Of a stretch of 64,000 nt of DNA, positions 62,677-64,000 are shown piece by piece. Within the stretch, counting starts at the first letter, position 1. Each line of letters begins with the position of its first letter. The DNA lies in NCBI RefSeq assembly GCF_002850255.1, contig NZ_CP022522.1:1473001-1537000 (forward strand), given 5' to 3'. This stretch comes from Pseudoalteromonas sp. NC201. Its GTDB lineage: Bacteria; Pseudomonadota; Gammaproteobacteria; Enterobacterales; Alteromonadaceae. The notes under the pieces were generated by a model. That model did no database searches, was not told the DNA's origin, and saw nothing but the letters and a program-made list of their open reading frames with translations. Position numbers and translations under genes: made by a program.

Positions 62677-64000
62677 ATGTCCGCAGCTCAAAAAGAAACA
62701 TTAGGCTTTCAAACAGAAGTCAAACAATTATTAAACCTAATGATCCACTCTTTGTACTCAAACAAAGAGATCTTTTTACGCGAATTAGTATCTAACGCTT
62801 CAGACGCGGCTGACAAACTACGTTATTTAGCTTTGCAAAATGGTGACCTTTACGAAGGTGACGCGGAGCTACGTGTTCGCTTAAGCGTAAACAAAGATGC
62901 AAAAACCATTACCATTTCTGACAATGGTATTGGTATGACGCGTGACGAAGTGATCAGCTCATTAGGTACCATCGCAAAATCAGGTACAGCTGATTTCTTT
63001 AAAAACCTAACTGGCGACCAAGCAAAAGATTCACAGCTGATTGGTCAGTTCGGTGTTGGTTTCTATTCTGCATTCATTGTTGCTGATAAAGTAACGGTTC
63101 GTACGCGTAAAGCGGGTGAGTCAGAGGCGGTTGAATGGGAATCGCAAGGTGAAGGCGACTTCACGATTGCTGAAATCGAAAAAGCAGAGCGTGGTACAGA
63201 GATCACACTACATCTTCGTGAAGAAGAGAGTGAGTTCCTTGAAACTTATCGCCTTCGCGGTATTGTGACTAAATACTCAGATCACATTTCAATTCCTGTT
63301 GAACTTTATAAAGACCCAGTTCCTGAATCTGAAGGCCCAGATGGCGAGAAAATTGAAGCGCAACCTGGCGAGTGGGAAGCGATCAACAAAGCCACAGCAC
63401 TTTGGACTCGTGATAAATCAGAGATCAGCGAAGAAGAATATAAAGAGTTCTACAAGCATGTTGGTCATGATTGGGAAGAGCCACTCACTTGGGCACACAA
63501 TAAAGTAGAAGGTAAAACTGAATACACCAGCCTACTTTATATCCCTAAAAAGGCACCTTTCGATTTATACAATCGTGAGCGTCAAGCTGGCCTTAAGCTT
63601 TATGTACAACGCGTGTTCATCATGGATGACGCCGAGCAGTTTATGCCAAGCTACCTGCGCTTTGTTAAAGGCTTACTAGATTCTAACGATTTACCGCTTA
63701 ACGTATCTCGTGAGATCCTACAAGACAACAAGATCACTCAAGCTATTCGTAAAGGCTGTACATCTCGTGTACTTAAAATGCTTGAGCGTATGGGCAAAAA
63801 CAAACCAGAAGATTACCAAGCATTCTGGAATGAATTTGGTAATGTGATCAAAGAAGGTCCTGCTGAAGATTTCGCAAACAAAGATGCTATTGCAAAACTA
63901 TTGCGCTTTAGCTCTACACATACTGACGAGAAAACGCAAAATGTTTCTCTTGAGCAGTACATTGAGCGCATGAAAGAAGGCCAAGATAAGATTTACTATG
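62677..64000 (+). CDS. htpG: Molecular chaperone HtpG (Hsp90), 3' end outside window
   Basis: The first 441 codons of Hsp90. The ATPase domain shows [50 protein letters not shown] and [11 protein letters not shown], followed by the middle domain with [24 protein letters not shown] precedes the ATG by 7 bases. A consensus sigma-32 promoter lies upstream. The frame stays open to base 64000. Confidence 0.97.
   Translation, partial: MSAAQKETLGFQTEVKQLLNLMIHSLYSNKEIFLRELVSNASDAADKLRYLALQNGDLYEGDAELRVRLSVNKDAKTITISDNGIGMTRDEVISSLGTIAKSGTADFFKNLTGDQAKDSQLIGQFGVGFYSAFIVADKVTVRTRKAGESEAVEWESQGEGDFTIAEIEKAERGTEITLHLREEESEFLETYRLRGIVTKYSDHISIPVELYKDPVPESEGPDGEKIEAQPGEWEAINKATALWTRDKSEISEEEYKEFYKHVGHDWEEPLTWAHNKVEGKTEYTSLLYIPKKAPFDLYNRERQAGLKLYVQRVFIMDDAEQFMPSYLRFVKGLLDSNDLPLNVSREILQDNKITQAIRKGCTSRVLKMLERMGKNKPEDYQAFWNEFGNVIKEGPAEDFANKDAIAKLLRFSSTHTDEKTQNVSLEQYIERMKEGQDKIYY

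Overview
The window looks like chromosomal DNA of a marine gammaproteobacterium of the order Alteromonadales, most likely Pseudoalteromonas. This rests on gene order (flhA-flhF-flhG-fliA-cheYZAB-parC-parP-cheW, ccmABCDEFGHI, a TtpC-type TonB2 operon, dnaX-ybaB), on protein similarity to Vibrio and Shewanella relatives, on moderate A+T richness, and on short palindromic-ended intergenic repeats. The genus is inferred without a database search. No rRNA, tRNA or CRISPR array was seen. The first gene (flhA) and the last (htpG) are cut by the window ends.

Layout. 1-11532 (+): end of a flagellar cluster (flhA, flhF, flhG, fliA) running into a chemotaxis operon (cheY, cheZ, cheA, cheB, parC, parP, cheW, DUF2802 gene). 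11537-11805: a TA-flanked MITE-like element. 11823-14577 (-): an orphan FlhB C-domain protein and a FliK-like protein. 14681-22418 (+): complete cytochrome c maturation operon ccmA-ccmI followed by mlaA. 22466-25794 (-): copper-type TonB receptor and an EAL-like/HDOD protein. 26114-31524: putP, bcp-gcvR, bamC, a YjiH-type membrane protein. 31972-35313 (-): a lipoprotein kexin-like protease with a small secreted partner, and a small coiled-coil membrane protein. 35444-42742: metabolism (sdaA, nudL-pabB, class I fumarase, leucine dehydrogenase, a CAT-fold acetyltransferase). 43146-48112 (+): TonB2 energy-transducing operon (DUF3450, ttpC, exbB2, exbD2, tonB2, TPR protein). 48164-50529: a lipoprotein, a DksA-type zinc finger protein and dusC. 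50798-53325 (+): a ribosomal-peptide metallophore (HvfA/bufferin-type) cassette. 53724-64000: apt, dnaX, ybaB, an inserted two-gene Mrr-like nuclease module, a rhomboid protease, an M13 peptidase, recR and htpG.

Functional themes. The first 11.5 kb couples flagellar placement (FlhF/FlhG), late flagellar transcription (FliA) and polar chemotaxis arrays (ParC/ParP). Several envelope and metal genes recur: heme ligation to cytochrome c, a methionine-rich copper-type TonB receptor, a TonB2 motor, and the HvfABC-type cassette, whose precursor carries eight EGKCGEGKCGG blocks (16 cysteines).

Most interesting points: (1) the HvfA-HvfB-HvfC cassette with a 51-bp tandem-repeat precursor, an intercistronic hairpin and an unannotated 39-residue membrane protein where a DoxX-type gene (hvfD) is often found; (2) a two-gene module at 57299-58834, interrupting the usual ybaB-recR neighbourhood, in which a PUA/EVE-like small protein is paired with an Mrr-type nuclease, a candidate modified-DNA restriction or anti-phage system; (3) a programmed -1 frameshift heptamer in dnaX with a nearby -1 stop; (4) a terminator-like hairpin inside the start of the DUF2802 gene just after cheW; (5) the protease plus small secreted partner pair, resembling the Aeromonas ASP/ORF2 protease-chaperone arrangement.
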